DNA of 64,000 bases from the NCBI RefSeq assembly GCF_024168645.1, contig NZ_JALJWF010000001.1, forward strand, positions 1,603,001 to 1,667,000, in the 5' to 3' direction. Positions 61,654 through 64,000 of the stretch are shown one piece after another (the first letter of the stretch is position 1; each line of letters begins with the position of its first letter). The notes beneath the pieces were generated by a model, which worked only from the letters and a program-made list of their open reading frames with translations, made no database searches and had not been told where the DNA came from. Position numbers and translations under genes: made by a program. The DNA is from Pseudomonas sp. GGS8. Lineage in GTDB: Bacteria; Pseudomonadota; Gammaproteobacteria; Pseudomonadales; Pseudomonadaceae.

Positions 61654-62289
61654 TCAGGAATACTGCACTTCAATTTCATCAAGCTGATGATCAAAGCTTT
61701 TCAGCCGTGCGGTCCACGTATACACCAGCACTTCAAAATCCCGATTGATCACCGCCCCGCCGGTCACCTCCCCGCGTGGGTCACAGAAGTCCAGCTGATA
61801 GCGTTCGCGGGCCATAGCGGTGGCGACATCGGACAGCTCGCGGGCATTGTTGAGCCAGTGCCAGCCCTCGTCGGCCACTTGCTTGTCCAGCGCCTGGCAT
61901 TGCTTCTTCAAGGTTTCGAGGCTTTTTTCCAGCGGCGTGCCAGTGAGTTCGCCCATGACCTCCTGAAACGTGCGCCCCGGTTGCCAGTAACTGCCCCAGA
62001 AATACCGGTCGAACACCGTTTCTACCCGGCGCAAAGCCACCTTGGTGTCCCAGATCAGCACCAGGGTTTTGCCTTGTTCAAGTTGTCGTTTCTTGATGCG
62101 CTGGTTCTGGAGCGAAGCCCAGGCGACCACCACGATGGCCATCACGGCGATCAGTGCCGCCGCGCTGTCGAGGAAGATCAGCGCCTTGTCGATCTGGTGG
62201 GCCAGCATGACGCCATAGAAATAGGTGGCCGACAGCAAAACCAATGCCGCAATGGCGCACCAGAAGCCGGGAGCGTAAGGGTTTTTCAT
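61654..62289 (-). CDS. Small two-helix membrane protein of unknown function
   Basis: A 211-residue protein with two N-terminal membrane helices (about 8-30, GFWCAIAALVLLSATYFYGVM; and about 42-60, AAALIAVMAIVVVAWASL) and a cytosolic part of about 150 residues with helical character (LEKSLETLKKQCQALDKQVADE). No family recognised. ATG 62289 (MKNPYAPG) gives a natural start. Stands alone. Confidence 0.72.
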   Translation of the reverse strand: MKNPYAPGFWCAIAALVLLSATYFYGVMLAHQIDKALIFLDSAAALIAVMAIVVVAWASLQNQRIKKRQLEQGKTLVLIWDTKVALRRVETVFDRYFWGSYWQPGRTFQEVMGELTGTPLEKSLETLKKQCQALDKQVADEGWHWLNNARELSDVATAMARERYQLDFCDPRGEVTGGAVINRDFEVLVYTWTARLKSFDHQLDEIEVQYS

Positions 62290-62370
62290 TATTAGATCCC
62301 CATGACCAACGCAAGCCTTGATCGACGGGTTCACCGCGCGACCCCATCAAATCAAAGCATAGCAACGGCC

Positions 62371-63819
62371 TCAGGGTTTGCCGGGTTGTGAGCCTTGCGT
62401 TCGTCCGCTTTCCCAGCCACCGCCCAAAGCGAGGAACAAATCGATCTGGCTCATGGCAACCTGGGTGTTGGCCGAGGCCAGTTGCGCCCGTACATCGGTG
62501 TAGGTGCGGGTGGCTTGCAAGTCCGCCAGGAACGACGCACGACCGGCCTGGAAGAAGCGGTGGGTCTGGTCTGCCGCCAGTTGCGCCGACTGTTCGGCGT
62601 CAGCCAACGCTTCGCGACGTTGAAGTTGCGCGGAATATTGCGCCAGGCCGGTCTGAGTCTCGCGGATGGCGTTGAGCACCACGCCATCGAAATGCGCCAG
62701 CGCGCCTTGGGTTGCGAACTCGGCCTCACGGATTCGCGCGCGGGAGCCGTTGGACGGTACGGTCCAGGTCAGCAACGGACCGAAGCCCCAGCGATTGGTC
62801 GACGGTTTGCCAAGGTTTTCCAGGGTGCCGACCGTACCCACGGTCGCGCCGATGCTGATGTCCGGGTACAACTCGCCGGTGGCAATGCCGATGCCAGCGG
62901 TTGCTGCAGCCAATCTGCGCTCGGCCTGGCGCACGTCGGGTCGGCGTTTAAGCAGCGCAGCGCCGTCACCCACCGGCAACAATTGGGCAATTTTCGGCAA
63001 CTCGGCGCAATCACGGGTACCCGCCGGCAGTTGCTCGACCGGTTTGGCCAGCAGCATCGACAAGCGGAACAACCCGGACTGACGTGCGGCTTCATAACGC
63101 GGCAATTCGGCGCGCAAGGATTTGAATTGGGTTTGCGAACGGGTGACCTGGGTTTCATCGCCGCGTCCGGCATCTCGCAAGCGCTGAGTCAACGTGGTGC
63201 TCTGGGCTTGCAAGTCGAGGGAGTGCTGCGCGATCTCCCGTTCTTCGTTGGCCGCGCAGACCTGGGTGTAAGCCCGCACCACATCGGCCACCAGCGTAAT
63301 GCGCGCGGTATCCGCTGCCGCCTGGGTCGCATCGGCATTGGCCTTGGCCGCTTCGATGCCGCGCTGCAAGGTGCCGAACAGGTCGAACTGGTACGAGGTC
63401 GTGATGCCGATATCGCCGACGTTGGCCACGGGCACTTTCTCCGGTAGCAAGAACGCTTCGCCGGACTCCTGCAGACGCTGGGCGCCGACCTTCACGCCGC
63501 CACTCCAACCGCCCGCCGCCTGCGCTTCGTCGACCTGAGCGCGAGCCCGCGAAAGATTCGCCGCCGCCACCCGCAAATCGGTGTTGGAGGCCATGGCTTG
63601 CTGCACCAATTGGTCCAGACGCGGATCCTGATACAGCCGCCACCAATCGGCGGGCACCGGCGCCGAGACGACATGTTTGCCGTTCACCGCCAGGTCGCCC
63701 TGAAAGTCTTCACGGTGCACGGCGGCCTCGTCCGGCAAGTGATAATCCGGCCCCACCACCTGACAGGCCGACAGCAACAAGCCCAATCCGGCAACCGCCA
63801 AACCCGAGGCCCTGCTCAT
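62371..63819 (-). CDS. NodT/OprM-type outer-membrane efflux channel lipoprotein
   Basis: A 482-residue outer-membrane factor. Lipobox LLLSACQVVGPDY (cysteine about 19), then two long coiled-coil halves of the TolC fold (LRVAAANLSRARAQVDEAQAAGG; LKRRPDVRQAERRLAAATAGIGIA). The start overlaps the stop of the HlyD-type gene by four bases. With that adaptor, and an inner-membrane pump beyond the window edge, it would form a tripartite exporter. Confidence 0.87.
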   Translation of the reverse strand: MSRASGLAVAGLGLLLSACQVVGPDYHLPDEAAVHREDFQGDLAVNGKHVVSAPVPADWWRLYQDPRLDQLVQQAMASNTDLRVAAANLSRARAQVDEAQAAGGWSGGVKVGAQRLQESGEAFLLPEKVPVANVGDIGITTSYQFDLFGTLQRGIEAAKANADATQAAADTARITLVADVVRAYTQVCAANEEREIAQHSLDLQAQSTTLTQRLRDAGRGDETQVTRSQTQFKSLRAELPRYEAARQSGLFRLSMLLAKPVEQLPAGTRDCAELPKIAQLLPVGDGAALLKRRPDVRQAERRLAAATAGIGIATGELYPDISIGATVGTVGTLENLGKPSTNRWGFGPLLTWTVPSNGSRARIREAEFATQGALAHFDGVVLNAIRETQTGLAQYSAQLQRREALADAEQSAQLAADQTHRFFQAGRASFLADLQATRTYTDVRAQLASANTQVAMSQIDLFLALGGGWESGRTQGSQPGKP

Positions 63820-64000
63820 TTCGCCGGCCCCCCGGTTTGATCGTCAATGATCGATACGGTGGCTGTACGCCCGGCAATCATGCGGAAATCCTCCGGCACC
63901 TCATCAAACGCGATTCGCACCGGAATCCGCTGGGCCAGCCGCACCCAACTGAACGCTGGGTTGACGTTGGGCAACAGGTTGCTGCCGCTGCTGCGGTCGC
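63816..64000 (-). CDS. HlyD/EmrA-type periplasmic adaptor (3' end only)
   Basis: The last 60 or so codons of an adaptor gene that continues beyond the window. The readable end is LLPNVNPAFSWVRLAQRIPV, followed by RIAFDEVPEDFRMIAGRTATVSI and a tail ending GGPAK. The segment LxPxxNPxFxWVRLAQRIPVRI is characteristic of the C-terminal barrel of EmrA/AaeA-type adaptors. Stop TGA at 63816-63818 overlaps the ATG of the outer-membrane gene. Confidence 0.85.
   Translation of the reverse strand, partial: DRSSGSNLLPNVNPAFSWVRLAQRIPVRIAFDEVPEDFRMIAGRTATVSIIDDQTGGPAK

Overview
The window looks like a chromosome segment of a Pseudomonas of the fluorescens group. The basis is the GC-rich coding, three families of REP repeats typical of that group, and a gene order that follows known Pseudomonas blocks: cysA-cysW-cysT-sbp-oscA, then a GGDEF/EAL gene and desA; the triABC efflux operon; gabT/gabD; and a pgaABCD operon. 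No phage, transposase, integrase or CRISPR array is visible.

Region by region. 0.4-8.1 kb: a two-module protein of unknown function, then a large plus-strand organosulfur operon (two SfnB-type flavin oxidoreductases, an NtaA/DmoA-type FMN monooxygenase, and a MetQ-MetN-MetI importer). 8.3-9.8 kb: a small DUF3077/DUF6124-like gene behind an elaborate candidate structured leader, then a methyltransferase. 9.9-15.2 kb: TriABC-like RND pump with two adaptor proteins. 15.5-16.6 kb: an orphan RecF/OLD-like ATPase. 16.8-21.2 kb: an amino-acid (perhaps cystine) ABC importer, a 31-residue ORF and a second MetQ. 21.4-23.0 kb: a degenerate sigma-54 activator-like AAA+ protein and a small serine hydrolase. 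23.3-27.6 kb: fatty-acid desaturase with a divergent AraC regulator, a receiver-only response regulator, a Crp/Fnr regulator and an Mpo1-like membrane protein. 27.6-31.7 kb: cytochrome c / small subunit / GMC dehydrogenase operon. 32-36.1 kb: sulfate importer and oscA. 36.4-42.3 kb: cyclic-di-GMP genes, desA and a REC-HDOD protein. 42.4-45.3 kb: GABA degradation. 45.7-47.9 kb: tRNA-Arg(CCG) followed by a colicin E3-like bacteriocin, its probable immunity gene and an acidic protein. 48-50.9 kb: VWA lipoprotein, ECF sigma factor and probable anti-sigma. 51-53.2 kb: Raf-kinase-inhibitor-like protein and Rieske-FAD reductase. 53.2-59.6 kb: poly-N-acetylglucosamine operon. 59.9-64 kb: DUF945 protein, a membrane protein, an outer-membrane efflux channel and the end of its HlyD-type adaptor.

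Much of the first 36 kb serves sulfur supply. Five transcription units (sfnB operon, ABC importer, second metQ, hydrolase/AAA+ pair, oscA-sbp-cysTWA) are each preceded by an AT-rich island with TATTC-type half sites, suggesting one sulfur-starvation (CysB-type) regulon; that link is inference. The observations I rate highest are: a leader RNA at 8366-8593 with duplicated competing segments that could mask the ribosome binding site; a sigma-54-activator-like protein without arginine fingers, with a changed GAFTGA loop and no DNA-binding domain, whose stop codon lies in a REP repeat; a GMC oxidoreductase ending in a LecA-like lectin domain; and an E3-type bacteriocin with its catalytic histidine replaced by asparagine.
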